Assembly (NCBI GenBank): GCA_018881555.1
Contig: JACAXG010000253.1
Coordinates: 496,001-560,000 of the forward strand
Reading direction: 5' to 3'
DNA length: 64,000 nt
Source of the DNA: Amblyornis subalaris
Lineage: Eukaryota > Chordata > Aves > Passeriformes > Ptilonorhynchidae
The notes beneath the pieces are model-generated. The model made no database searches. It had not been told where the DNA came from and saw nothing but the letters and a program-made list of their open reading frames with translations. How positions within the stretch are numbered: the first letter of the stretch is position 1; each line of letters opens with the position of its first letter. This document shows, piece by piece, positions 1 to 21,100 of this stretch. The position numbers and the translations under genes were made by a program.

Positions 1-1
1 G

Positions 2-1892
2 CTGATCGAGTCTGCCGACACGGTGTATGGGAAGCTCATCCAGGCGCAGCAGGCAGGTGGGTCCCGGAGGGCAGCCCCGGCTCCAGTGTGGCGCTGGCTG
101 TGAACCCAGGCACATCCTGGGGTGCTAGGGCTCAGGGCTTCCTGCCCTGGGGAAGGGTGTAAATGGGTGGGCTGCAGGGCTATGTGGGAGGGAGTGAGCA
201 GAGTGGGGGAGGCTGGTGAGGAAGCAGGGAAGAGTCATTAGCTGCCAAATGCCAGAACATAATTAGTGCCAGAAATAACAGGCTGGGGCTGACGGCAGAA
301 GTGGCAACTGAGTGTTAAGACTTCCCAAACGCACGGCAGAACCCACACAAGCAGGTGCTGCTGCCGCCTGCCCTGGTTCTCCCCGCAGTCACCCTCACTC
401 CGACAGCTGCCCGGGACCTTCAGCCCCACTGCAGGCCCCGATGGCTGCATGGCCCCTCTGTTGGCTGGGACCCCACAGGGATAGCCCCACCAGCCCCAGG
501 GGCTTGTGTGGGCTCCCCATGGGGCTGGGAGAGTGTCAGGAGCTGTAGGGGCTGGAGAAAAAGGAGGGGGCCCCTCTCTGCTCTCCCTCCCATGCGAGCC
601 TTGCTGCCAGCAGCCGTGTTTGTTCCCTGCCTACGCGGCAGACGGAAATCTCCCCAAGCTCTTGGCTTTCAGCTCTGCCACCACTGCCAGTGCTGGGGGA
701 GTGGAGCAATGGGGCACGGGCTGCAAGGCACAGGTTGGTGCTGTGCCCTCCTGTACTGCTCTGGCTGCTGTGCTGGGCTGCCACTGGGCAGAGTGACTCT
801 GGGGTGTGTGGCTCCTCGGAGTGGTGGTAGGCAGAAATTTGGGGGCTGCAGGCCCCACCCCCATGCCCTGGTGCTGCCTGTCCCTGCTTTTGCCCCGTCT
901 GTGCCATGGACAAGCCCCTGTGGTGCCGGCACAGCTGGTACGCGGCTGGCGGGAGCTGGGGGTCCGCGGGGTGCGGGCTGCGGCAGGGGTGCGGGGCTGG
1001 GGGCGTGCTGATTGGCAGCACGAGGGCGAGCAGGCTGCGTGGGAGCCCTTGCGTGGGCCCGGAGCCGGTGCTGCGTCAGGAGGGGTAAATATAGCACCTG
1101 CTCACGAGGACGTCACGTGGTGCACGGTGATGGGAGTCTGCGCTCCGGTGGGGGGGCCTGATGGCCCTGCTCTGAGTCCCCCCGGCTGAGCCATGTGGTG
1201 CACGAGTTGTGCTTCTGCCCAGGGTCTTCAATGCCCTTACAGACCCCATGGTGTCCAGGGCCCAAAATGGCCACAGGCTGTGGCTGAGCGTGGTGCGGGG
1301 GTGTTGGGGGCTCCATTGGCCCATCATTCCAGGCGTGGAGGAGTCTTGAGGCTGCTGGGGCGGTGGGGAGCCCACCCAGCCTGCATCCGCACGGTGGCCC
1401 AAGGGCCTCCCTCTGGCTTGGTCCCGGTCGGTGGTGGGTGGTGACTGTCCCTGTGCCAGCGTCCCTGCACCCACTGAGCACCACTCCCNTCAATGCAGGG
1501 ATGGATTTCCACAAGGAGCTGCACCGCATCGAGACCAAGGAGGGGCTGCGGGGCCGCAAGCTGCAGAAGGCACTGGAGAGCTTCGCCTGGAACATCACTG
1601 TCCTCAAGGTGAGGGGCAAGGGCTGCGCGGACACACCTGCCCCGCCCTGACACCTCAGTCTGATGCCTCCACCCTAACACACCCCTCCAATGTCTCCTCC
1701 CCGCAGGGCCAGGCTGACCTCCTCAAGCATGCCAAGGCGGAGGCACTGGACAACCTGTGGCAGATCCACAATGCGGGACAGTCCTGCGGCATCGGCAGGA
1801 ACGGCTCAGCCTCACCAGAGCCCTCCCGGCTGCGTGCCCCGCTGGAGCCCATCCCTGAGACAGATGGAGGTGGCGACACAGCATCCTGCTGA
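2..1892 (+). CDS. C-terminal exons of an unrecognised gene (5' end outside window)
   Basis: Three exons splice in frame: 2-56 (entered from outside the window), 1499-1608 and 1707-1892, with GT donors at 57 and 1609, AG acceptors before 1499 and 1707, and a TGA stop at 1890-1892. They give about 118 residues. The middle is strongly helical and charged, beginning [16 protein letters not shown] and continuing through FAWNITVLK and [17 protein letters not shown], so it could be a coiled coil or amphipathic helix. The last ~35 residues are polar, Pro/Ser-rich and look disordered. I see no membrane segment or known catalytic motif. Human synteny would put GHDC upstream of HCRT, but I cannot match this tail to a GH3 domain, so no symbol is given. 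The exon structure is well supported; the identity is unknown. Confidence 0.7.
57..1498 (+). other. Intron of the unrecognised gene
   Basis: This GC-rich 1.4 kb intron holds no exon I can support. At 257-272 it has an AT-rich patch, CATAATTAGTGCCAG, that stands out from its surroundings and shares an 11-mer with the HCRT proximal promoter. An unresolved base at 1489 lies in the polypyrimidine region just before the next exon. Confidence 0.6.
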
Positions 1893-2690
1893 CCCCGGTC
1901 TGGGGCTCGGGGGCCCGGACTGAGCACCCCTGGCCACAGGGACCAGGAGCAGGGAGGCCCTGCTCAGCCTGCCTGGGGGATGCACCTGAAGCTGGGTGCC
2001 CGTGCTCTGCCATTTTGAGGGACTTGCACCAGAGCTCAGTGGAGAGGTTGGGGAGAGATGTCCCAGTTCCCACTTGCCCCCTGAGCTCCCAGGGGACCCA
2101 TCTATCCCCTCCATCTGCTTCTGGAGCCAGTATTCTGCCATGGGGCTGGTGGGGAGGCTGGTGCCCCAGTGCCCACGTGCAAGTACCGCCAGCCTGCTGT
2201 GCCAGATGCCACTTGGAAAAGCAGCCCCAGGCCTGGGCTCCTGCCCACCCTCCCCAGGGCTGCAGGTTTGGCCTTTGCCAGCCCTGAGGAAAACCTGGCT
2301 GGCAGGAAGGATCCTGGCTGGCTCTGTCACCTCCATAGCATTCCTGGGGTCCCCACTGTGCAGAGGGGCTGAGAGGCTCTGTGGTGCAGCAGGTGTGGGG
2401 CCAGGATGTCACTGGACAGCAGATGTGGCTTCTGGCATCAGGGAAATATTGGGGTTCATCCCCCAGGGCAAGGGAGTCCCAGTGCAAGCAAAGGCAGGGG
2501 GTGGTCTGAGGTTGGACCGGGGCTGCAGAGTGTCATAAAGAGTGCGAGACCCTCCCTAGTGCCCTGCGGCTCCCTCTGCTCCAGGCACAGGGCCAGGGTG
2601 GGATGGTGGCACCAGGTATGGGACAGTGGTGGCACCACCCCTCCCTGGCACCAGCCGAGCGCAGGGTGAAGGCTCCTCACGTCAGGGATC
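1893..2690. other. 3' UTR and intergenic sequence before HCRT
   Basis: This is GC-rich sequence after the stop codon of the upstream gene. No canonical AATAAA is visible; CATAAA near 2534 is the nearest variant. Open frames here are short and lack codon or protein character. I see no other feature. Confidence 0.5.
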
Positions 2691-2699
2691 TATACAGCT

Positions 2700-3026
2700 G
2701 CTGGAACCCCTTTGTTCGGGGGGTTAATTAGCCTAATGGGGCTCTGAGCAGCAGCCCCAGCACTGCACTGCTGCCGGAGCTGGCCAGCACTGACCTTCAG
2801 CCCCTTTGTGCCAGTCCAGCCACACGGCCCGCGGGCAATTATGGCCTCATTAGTGCCAGGCGCCCTGTCCAGTGAGCACCCACACAATGGGGAGCTGCAA
2901 ATGAGGGGAAAGGCCTGGATGGTCTCCGGGCTACNAGCCACGGCGCGCCCGCGTCTCCCAGAGACCGGCTGCTCCTGCTGCCCCGGTGGTATTTTTGGCA
3001 GCACTATTGTGCTGGGCCCTATAAAG
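2700..3026 (+). promoter_or_regulatory. HCRT: HCRT promoter with homeodomain-rich element and TATA box
   Basis: A TATA box (TATAAAG, 3020-3026) sits about 90 bp before the HCRT start codon, placing transcription initiation near 3050. Upstream are AT-rich motifs in a GC-rich background: TTAATTAGCCTAATGG around 2724-2739, and CAATTATGGCCTCATTAGTG around 2836-2855. The second lies roughly 190-215 bp upstream of the inferred start. That is the distance range of the orexin regulatory element 1 (OE1) described for mammalian prepro-orexin, which directs expression to lateral hypothalamic neurons. The TATA box is seen directly; the OE1 equivalence is inferred from position and motif type. Confidence 0.65.
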
Positions 3027-3114
3027 TGGCAGTGGCAGTGCAGGGTGCTGTGCTCTCGGCTGCCCGATGGGACATGCCCCAGAGCCGCTCAGCCGCCTGA
3101 AGACCCCAGGAAGG

Positions 3115-4120
3115 ATGGAGGTGCCCAGCGCCAAGGTGGGGCTGGGGTGCTGCAGCCCCTGGGGACAGGAAGACAGCAATGGTGGGGAGGTCGGAATGTG
3201 GGGCTGGGGGTGCGGGAGNGCCTGGATGGTTTCTTGGGAAGCTCTGAGTGTGTGGCAAATCCCCAGGACTCCCTGACTGTAGCCAGTAGCCGCGCAGGGG
3301 GCTCCTTGGGAGGGAGCTGGGCATGCAACACCTGCAGCATGGGTGCTTTCACTGCTTGTCCCATGGCACTGGAAAGCAAGAAGAGGGTGTTTGGCACAGC
3401 CACTGTGTGCCCAAGCAGGGCAGGGGTGCAGTGAGGACAGCCACATCTGGCTGCTGATCAGAGCACAGGTGAGGATGCTGGCTGTGTCCCAGGGCACTGA
3501 GGGGTGACGTTCCAGGTGCACCTCGGGTGTGGGGCTGGGCCCCNGCGGCAGCACCCAGAGCGGGGGGGGGAGTTGAGACACCAGTGAGCACAGCACGGGG
3601 GGCAGTCCTGGGGCTGTGCAGTTCCCCCCTCTCCGCAGTCGCTGCCCTGCACTAATGCTGCCCGTTGCTCCGGCAGCTCCGGCGAGCTGCCTGCCTCCTG
3701 CTCCTGCTCCTGCTCTGCTCCCTGGCTGCCGCCCGGCAGAGCCTGCCCGACTGCTGCCGGCAGAAGACCTGCTCCTGCCGTGTCTATGACCTCCTGCACG
3801 GCATGGGCAACCACGCCGCTGGCATCCTCACGCTGGGCAAGAGGAAGAGCGTCCCCCTGGCCTTCCAGAGCCGGCTCTACCGCCTGCTCCACGGCTCCGG
3901 CAACCACGCCGCGGGCATCCTCACAATGGGCAAGCGCGGGCAGCACCCTGGCACCACCTGCCATGACACCCTGGGCTGCCCTGCGGGCACGGACGCCCAG
4001 CCGACACNGGTGCCGCGAGGTGCTGACACCAGCCCTGCCGGCCCCAGGGGGTGCCAGGGACACTCAGGGAAGGACCCGAACACGAGCCAGGCCCAGGGAG
4101 CTGCAAGGAGCTTTTACTGA
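3115..4120 (+). CDS. HCRT: Hypocretin/orexin neuropeptide precursor
   Basis: Prepro-orexin is a secreted hypothalamic precursor cleaved to orexin-A and orexin-B, ligands of HCRTR1/2 controlling arousal and feeding. Two coding exons are seen: 3115-3135 (MEVPSAK) and 3677-4120, about 154 residues, close to the vertebrate norm. A tiny first coding exon followed by one large exon is the family's usual structure and fixes this start. Exon 2 opens with a leucine-rich signal peptide. Orexin-A follows, beginning [14 protein letters not shown] (four conserved cysteines) and ending [12 protein letters not shown]; orexin-B begins [15 protein letters not shown] and ends [12 protein letters not shown]. 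Both GKR sites predict amidation after dibasic cleavage. The C-terminal tail is weakly conserved and contains an unresolved base at 4008, so one residue there is unknown. Confidence 0.97.
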
Positions 4121-4291
4121 ATGGGATGGGGGCAGTGGGGCAGAGAGGGGATCCCTGGCGGGATGGACTCCAGGGACACATGGCCGGAGCTCAGTGTAAA
4201 TAGCACTTTTAGATACCTCCTCCCAGCCCTAGCCCTGGCCCTGGCCCTGGCCCAGCCTGCTCAGGGCACCACGGGCACCGCGGCCTTTTAC

Positions 4292-4297
4292 AATAAA
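4292..4297 (+). terminator. HCRT: HCRT polyadenylation signal
   Basis: AATAAA lies 172 bp after the HCRT stop codon and is followed by TG-rich sequence. It is the only canonical signal before the KCNH4 promoter. Confidence 0.8.
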
Positions 4298-4459
4298 TGG
4301 TAGCCTGATGTCACCCGGCTCTGTTGTGTCTCTGGGGAGGGGTCGAGCGGGCATAGCTCGGCGCCGGGACAGCTGCCGGAGCAAATGCTTTTCTCCGCGG
4401 TGCTTGCACTGGGGCGTGCGCGGGACCAGATGCGTGGGTGCAGTACCAGGACAGAGGTG

Positions 4460-14347
<9,888 letters not shown>

Positions 14348-14790
14348 CACCGCGGGCACCGGGGGGACCCGCACCGGGACTCCGCTCGGGGTGACCCTGC
14401 CCGGGGGGACCCTGCCCGCCGTCCCTGGGGTCCTCCGGGACGCCGCGCTCCGGACGTTCGCAGGGATTTTGATACGGTTTTATACTCTTCGGCCACGGGG
14501 CCTTTTCTACAACCCGGCCAGGCTCGGCAGCCCCCCGGGACCGTGGGACGGGGCGGGGCAGCGGAGCCCCGGGGGACACGCGGGCCCGGGAGGGGCGGGC
14601 GGCGGGGATCTGTGGGGGGGCAATCCGGCAGGGATCCGTAGGGATCTCCGGGAGGATCTCCGAGCTGCCCGAGGATCACGGCCGCTGCCGCCCTCCGCCG
14701 CTGTAGTTAGTGTCGTTCCGCCCCGCCCCGCCCCTCCCATGCCCCACTCAACAACGGGAAATAAAGGCTCTATTTTTCCAGCCCCGGCTC
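14348..14790 (+). terminator. KCNH4: KCNH4 3' UTR and polyadenylation signal
   Basis: A short, GC-rich 3' UTR follows the TGA. AATAAA at 14760-14765 is the only canonical signal and is followed by GTGAGTGTCTC-type downstream sequence. The next CpG-island promoter begins about 100 bp later, so the two genes almost abut. Confidence 0.75.
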
Positions 14791-14865
14791 CGGTGAGTGT
14801 CTCTCCGTGTCCGCCCGCGGCCGCCCCGCCCTGTCCGAGTGTCCTCCGAGTCCCTCGTGTGACCG

Positions 14866-15122
14866 GTCCCGCAGAGATCCCCTGGACCACAACTCCCAGC
14901 AGCCCCCGCGGGCGCGCCATGACATCATGCGCAGCTCACTGGGGCGGTGCCCCAAAGGGGCGGGGCGCCGGCGGGGCGGGGCGCGAGTGAGTGGCAGCTG
15001 TGTCTGCCTGTGGCCGGCGAGCAGGGGCGGAAGAGGTGGTCGGAGCCGGAAGCGGAACGGGTAAAGGCGGAAGTGAGGGCCGGGGCCTGTGAGACGCACC
15101 GGCGGGAGCGGCGCTGCGGGCG
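14866..15122 (+). promoter_or_regulatory. RAB5C: RAB5C CpG-island promoter and noncoding first exon
   Basis: A housekeeping-type promoter without TATA. It carries ACCACAACTCCCAGCAGCCC (14886-14905), which resembles the ZNF143/THAP11 element; a CRE-like ATGACATCAT (14919-14928); and an overlapping NRF1-like CATGCGCAG (14926-14934). A strong splice donor, GCG|GTGAGT, lies at 15122/15123. RAB5C has a noncoding first exon in other vertebrates, so 15000-15122 probably includes exon 1. The exon's 5' limit is inferred. Confidence 0.65.
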
Positions 15123-18100
15123 GTGAGTGGGGCCGGGACCGCTCGTTTCTCCCCGAGGTGGCTGGGCCCTGCCTGAGGGCGCGGACCCGTTTCCCGGGAT
15201 CTCGCCCGGCCGGGGGCGACAGCCGGGCTCCGCCGCTTCGGGGGCCCCGTGGCGGGAGTGGAGCGGGGGCTCGGTGGCGCCGCTGTGCCGGGCGGGGCGA
15301 TGCCGCCGCGCCCCGCCAAGCCCCGTGAGGTGGGGCTGGACCGGGCGGGCGCCGCCGCCGGCGGGGCGGGGGCTCTGGGCGGCCGGGTACCCTCCCCTCT
15401 CGCCCTGTGCCGGCCCAGCGGGGGCCCTGCGAGGCGGGGGAGGTCTGCTGCCGCGGGGCACCGGCAGCTCCGGCCTGGTGGCACCGGTGTGTGGTGAGCG
15501 GTAACGGGAGAGAAGCCGCGCTCGGCAGGGGGAGCGGCGCGGCCGAGGGGATGGTCCCCGGCTCAGGGTGAACGTCCCGGCGGCGCTGTGGATTCTCCGG
15601 GCTGGCTGCGAGCAGGAGAGGCTCGCGGGGCAGCAGGGATGAGCACCTGCAGCCAGTACCTTGTGACGGCCCGGGGGCTGTGCCCCAGCTCCCGTCTCTC
15701 ACAGCCGCGACTGACTGGAAGTTTAATGGGATTGAGGAGGGTGTGGTGCCAGGACAGAAGTGGTGTCGTGGTGGGATGGTATTTTGTTGTAGCTGCTCGG
15801 CCTATGAGGTGGGAATAGAAACTCCAAGAGCTGGGAAGCCCACCTGGGTTCCCAAGAACTGCTGATATGAGGGAGGTGACTTGATCTGCTGGAAATGGGC
15901 TTCAGGAGAGACTTACCTGGGTTGCTGCTGGGGCCAAACACAGCCTTGTGCCCCTCGACGGCCCTTTTGAAGGGAAGCATGTGGTACTGCAGAGCCCTGA
16001 GCGAGGCCCACGGGCTGCAAAGACATTTTGTGGCTTGTCTGGAAGGGAGTCCCAACCAAGGCTGTCCTTGCATCCCTGTCACCGTGGGAGAGACCCTGGT
16101 GTGTGGGCTGGGAGTGCAGTTGATGTGGGATCCTGGTGGGATCGTACCAGGAGTGCGGGTGTGAGTGTGAGCAACAGGTTTGTCCTACTAAATTCTGGGG
16201 AAGCTGCTCGGACCTTATTCCTAGTGATGCTCAAGGTGCTGACAGAGCTCCTGGGTCTGGGCAGGAGGTGTGAGTGGTGCTGTGACCCTGCAAGGAGCCC
16301 AGCCCAGCTCTGACCCCAGCCCAGCTGACCTTTAGTTGCTGCCCTCGGACATGGCTGTTGGAGCTCTGACCTTGGCTGTTTCAAACCTGTAAGGAAGTTG
16401 GGGAGGAGAATATGCCGAGGGACTATTTTAAGTCTGGCGTGGAACAACTTGCATCTACTATTCTTAGCTTTTTGTGTGGAGGGTCAGCACACTTGAGCTG
16501 CCCTGTTTACAGTCTGACTTTGGACCTGCACTGTGCCGGGGCTCCTGAGCCTTGGCTGGGGCCAAAAAAAACAAACTCAGTCCACACTGGCTTGACATGC
16601 CATACTGTCTGAGTGAGCTTCCTGGAAATATCCCAGTAATATCCACTACTGCCTTAACTGTGAAAGTCTGTTATATTTCTTTTCAGCTCACCTGAATAAT
16701 AAGGTAAAAGAACTATGGCTGAAAAGGGCTAAGAATTCTGGATAGTACCTGTAGGCATCTACAAGACTGTGTTGATCTTGATGTGCTCTTGGAGTGAGGC
16801 AAGCAGGTAAAGCATGAACCTGGCTGGATCTGTGAGGTCAAGGACAGGAATGCTTGGGGTCATACCTGGATCTCAGTGCTGAAATCACCTCAGACTCCTC
16901 ATGAGTCACAACAGTTTGCTGGAGTAGTCAATACTTTTCAGACCAAAAATCTGCTTCTGGGGTGACCTTCCCTCCTAAGGTGCTCTGGCTGATTTAGGTG
17001 ACACTTGGTTGAAGGTTGTGCAGGCAGTATGGGTCCCTTGAGGCTCTGTAAGTAGGTGCTGATGCCCTTTCAGGTAATGGAATAACCCAGGCAAGGTGAG
17101 ATGGACTCCTGGAGAGAGTTTGAGTTACTGGAGAGCATGAGGAAAAGGCTGGGTTGACATGTGGATATGAATATAGTAAGATAAAACATTTATCTAGTTT
17201 TGCATTAGTAGAGTTCACTTTGCTTTCCTGTGAAACCAGTGATGGGTTGGGCAGTGTCTAAAGGAACTGTCTGGTGATGCGTGTGTGTTTGGCCAAACCT
17301 AAGTGTTGTAATGAGATGTGGGATTATCTCCATCACAGCAAAGCTCTTCTGCATCTGGAGAGGCATCAGCTCGGGGGTTGCTCTAGGCCCTGTCAGTCAT
17401 CAGCTCTGGATCCAAACTTATTCAGCTGCTGCATGGTTCATGGATGGTGGTCATGGCATTTCCCTGAACAGGGACATGGAAGGAATGCCAAGTGCTTTCA
17501 GACACAGGAAATGAAATGGGAACGCTTCTAATGAAGTGGGTGTAGCCCAGAGTATTCCTGTCAGCAGACTTAAAAGAGGCTAGAATGTAGAAATGTTGGA
17601 GTCAGCTGTTTTCTTCCCTTGGGGTATGAAGTTTGCAGCCTCTTATGCAAGTCCTGAGAAGTTGTCGGAGTAACATTGAAAACAGTCCAGACACTGGCCA
17701 GAAACAGGGACCCTTCCTGGATGTGACAGTATCGGGGAGGTATAAAATTCATCTGAGTCCTAGAGGGAATGCTGTCCTCCCCTGGAGCACAGGAATGAGC
17801 TGCTGGAGCAATTGTACATAAACAGATAAGAAAACACTGGTTTTCATGTTTGCTTTGGTTTGGTAGAGCTCCAAATAAGGAGCTGCTTGAAGCAGGAGAT
17901 CTTTGTGCAGTCTGGGAAAGATATTTTGAAGGTCAGAGATTCTTTGCAGTGCAGGTGGCAGTTTGCTGCTTTGCATTGCTGAGGTTGCCTTCTTGCTGAT
18001 GAAATAGTGGGTGCTATCCAAGGCGTGTGTTACTGAGTGGTCAAAGTGAAGCTGTGTCTGTTGAGGGCATCTGAGTGGGGGTCAGTGTCAGGAACAGGGG

Positions 18101-21100
18101 TTAAAGAACCTTGGCTGAAGAATTAGAACCTTGATGCTTTTGTTCCATTTGAGTTGGTCCAGGCTGCATCCATGAGCAGCTCCTCCAGCCTTGCTGTGCC
18201 AAGGATAACTGGAAGTGGGTGAGGGCTCCAAGAGGGAGCCACTGTGGGACAGGGAATGTGGAGGCTTTGCTCGCTACAGTTAGTGAGCTGCTGATGTGAG
18301 ATGAAGGTGATTTAAAACTCTTCCACAGAAGTCTGTGCCGAAGGGATTGTAACAGCAGGGTGGTGGCCTTGAAATCTCTGAGGATAGAATTGTTTTGGAA
18401 AAGCTGCTTTGGAAAACAGCTGGCTGCTGGGGCTGCTCCAGAGGCCACGGATATGCAGATGTCAGGAAACAGATGTGTGTATCAACAGCATGAGAAGGAG
18501 CTGGTACTACAGAGTCTCCTAGACTTGTTCATGGTTGTAGCTACCAACAATGAGTAATTCANCTTTGGAATGGAAATCCTATTTGCCTCTAAATTAAGAT
18601 GTGCATGTCCAGGTCTTTGGGAGTCTTGGACATGAGACTGCACAAAGAAGTTGTTATACTATCATAAGTTAGTCACAGCCATAGGACTGCTGCTGACACT
18701 GCTGTCTGAGCTGATGTGGATCTGTGAATCTGCATGTTAGTGCTGTAGTGCAGCTCCTGCCAGCTGCAATGGAGAGTGCCCCAGTTCAGAGCAGTTCCTC
18801 AACTCCAGACTGTGGCCTCACTGATCAAGATACTGAGGGCTCATTCTTTGGGGAGGGAAGTACATGTTGTCTGTAGAAAGGTGGAGTATTGACACTCACC
18901 AGACTTGATGGGACTGAGGTCTATAGGTCAAGTGTTTTCTGGTTCATCTTCTCTAGAACAGTTGGGTCTGTTCTTCCTTTCTCTGCAGCCTGGACCCTCC
19001 TGCAGTCAGGCTCTGGAAGTTTGTTCTTATTAATTGCATTGATGAGTTGGAATATCAGGCTGATGTTCCATGCTGTGCTAGCCTGGGCTGGTGTGGTTCT
19101 GGTTGGATCCACGCTTTCTGCTGGTCCTGCTCATGGAAGTTGCTCCTGACTCCATGTCCTGAAGCTGACTGTGCAGCCTNGGGGGAGCAGGGCAGCGCGG
19201 GCCAGCTGCCCATGCAGTGTGAGGTGAAGCAAAACCACTGGGTAACTTCAGGGCTTCCTTTGCCAAGGAATTCATGTAACGCTGTCAGCTATTTAACAAG
19301 ATAAATACTTCACTGGGGCTTTTGTCTTGAGTATTTTGGTTCTAAGCCAACAAATCCCCAGTGAAGCAACTCCTTGCATAGCTGAGAGCAGCAGCAGTCC
19401 TTTGGGTAACCAGAGTCTTCAGGATTGGGTTTCTAAATATCCTCAGCTTTCAGAGTAGTCCTTGCTACTGGGTGAACACAGGGCAGAAATATCAGATTAT
19501 TTAACTTCTGACAACTTAAATGAGCAGATTCCCTATGGTGGGGTCTCCTGCAGGGGTTAACATGGAGATTTGGGTTCTTGTCCTGGGTTTGTTTGTTTGA
19601 AATGGGCTCTGGTGCTATTCCCCAGCGTCCTGAGAGCTCTGGAGAACTACCTTGCACTTGGGCAGGCAGGGAGTGCAGCAGCCCTGACATGTGCTTTCTC
19701 ATTTAGGGCACTTAGATTCTTCAATTTAATATTCCTGGCCGTGTAGAGCCTGCTCCAGCAAACTCTGGCAGGCAGGGGAGAGGTTGGAGGAGCACAAACT
19801 GCAGAAGTGATAGACCTGGAGCTCTCACTTATGGGACAGCATTATGAATTGGTACTTGACTTTGATCTCAAAGCGAGCAAGAGGCTATGTTAAGAGTTTA
19901 CAATAAAAAAATCAGTGATTTTGCTGTGGGATGCAGAGGTCCTGTATGTGCTTCAGTGAGCAGGAGGTGGGTAGGGCAGGTAAACCAGCACGAGCCTTTT
20001 CATGGATCTTGTGATCTCCCAAGTGCTGGGTTTCACTATTTACAAGAAACTAGTAGGAAAATTAATACTTGTTAATCTTGATTGCATGAGTACCCTACCA
20101 TACCCTTCCTTCTCATGGCCTTGACTGCTTGAATTAGCATGGCAAGCTGGGACTTCAGCTGCTTTCCCTTGTCTTTGTGGTATCGCTGTGGTTATTTTGG
20201 TCTGCCTGACCCGTGGCTCGAGTGTCAATGCTGGGGTTCTCGGTGGGAGCAGGGAGGGGTGAATGCCCAATTCTCTGCTGGAAGAGAGGGGTAGGGGATG
20301 AGCAGCTCCCCAAGCATCAGAAATGGCTTCATACAGCAGGAAGCACTCCCTGTTCCTCAAGCCAGTGTCCACTGGTGGTTGTAGGCTCATCTAGCACAGG
20401 TCCAGGCTGTGTAGTTCAGCTGCTTGCTCCCTCTGCAGAGCTGAGTTCTGTCTGACAGGAATCCTCAAAGATGTTGGCATTGGCAGAAAGCTGCTATGGA
20501 GTGTGCTTGCTGTCTGCAGTGTTGGTGGGCACTTCCTTCAGTTATTTGGTTCTTCCTGTGACCATCAGCTGGTCATCTAGGTCTCAAGTATGTTCTTAGC
20601 CTGAGGCCGTCAGTGACCGGTTAGGGTCTGTAAACTCTACCCGAAGATACAGCAGCTTCTCATGTGAACATGAAGTCATATAATCTTGCATCCAAACTTC
20701 AAACCACCCTTAGATGATGACCCAGTTCTCCATAATTGGAGTAGTCAAGGCTCTGGCTGCTGTCCTGCCTGCACTGATCAGTGGCTGTCCATGATGAGCT
20801 CAACATAGATGTGCTCACCTAATTCTGTTGGAGTTCATGTAGCACAACCAGATGGCAAAATGCATCAAGATCTGTGAAATATAGGTCAGGCTAAGACTTG
20901 AGGATGTCAACAAGCTCATTTCCTTGTTTTGCTCTGGGAATCACCCCTATCAGATGTCAGGAGGCCATAACTCAGAGACACTGATTCACACAGTGTTTAA
21001 TGTGCAGAATGTTGGTCTGGAGCAGCGGCAGAGCTGATAGACTGCCCAGGGAGTTAGAAACACAAGGTTAAACCAAAGCTGTTCCTGTGCAAGCTCTGTT

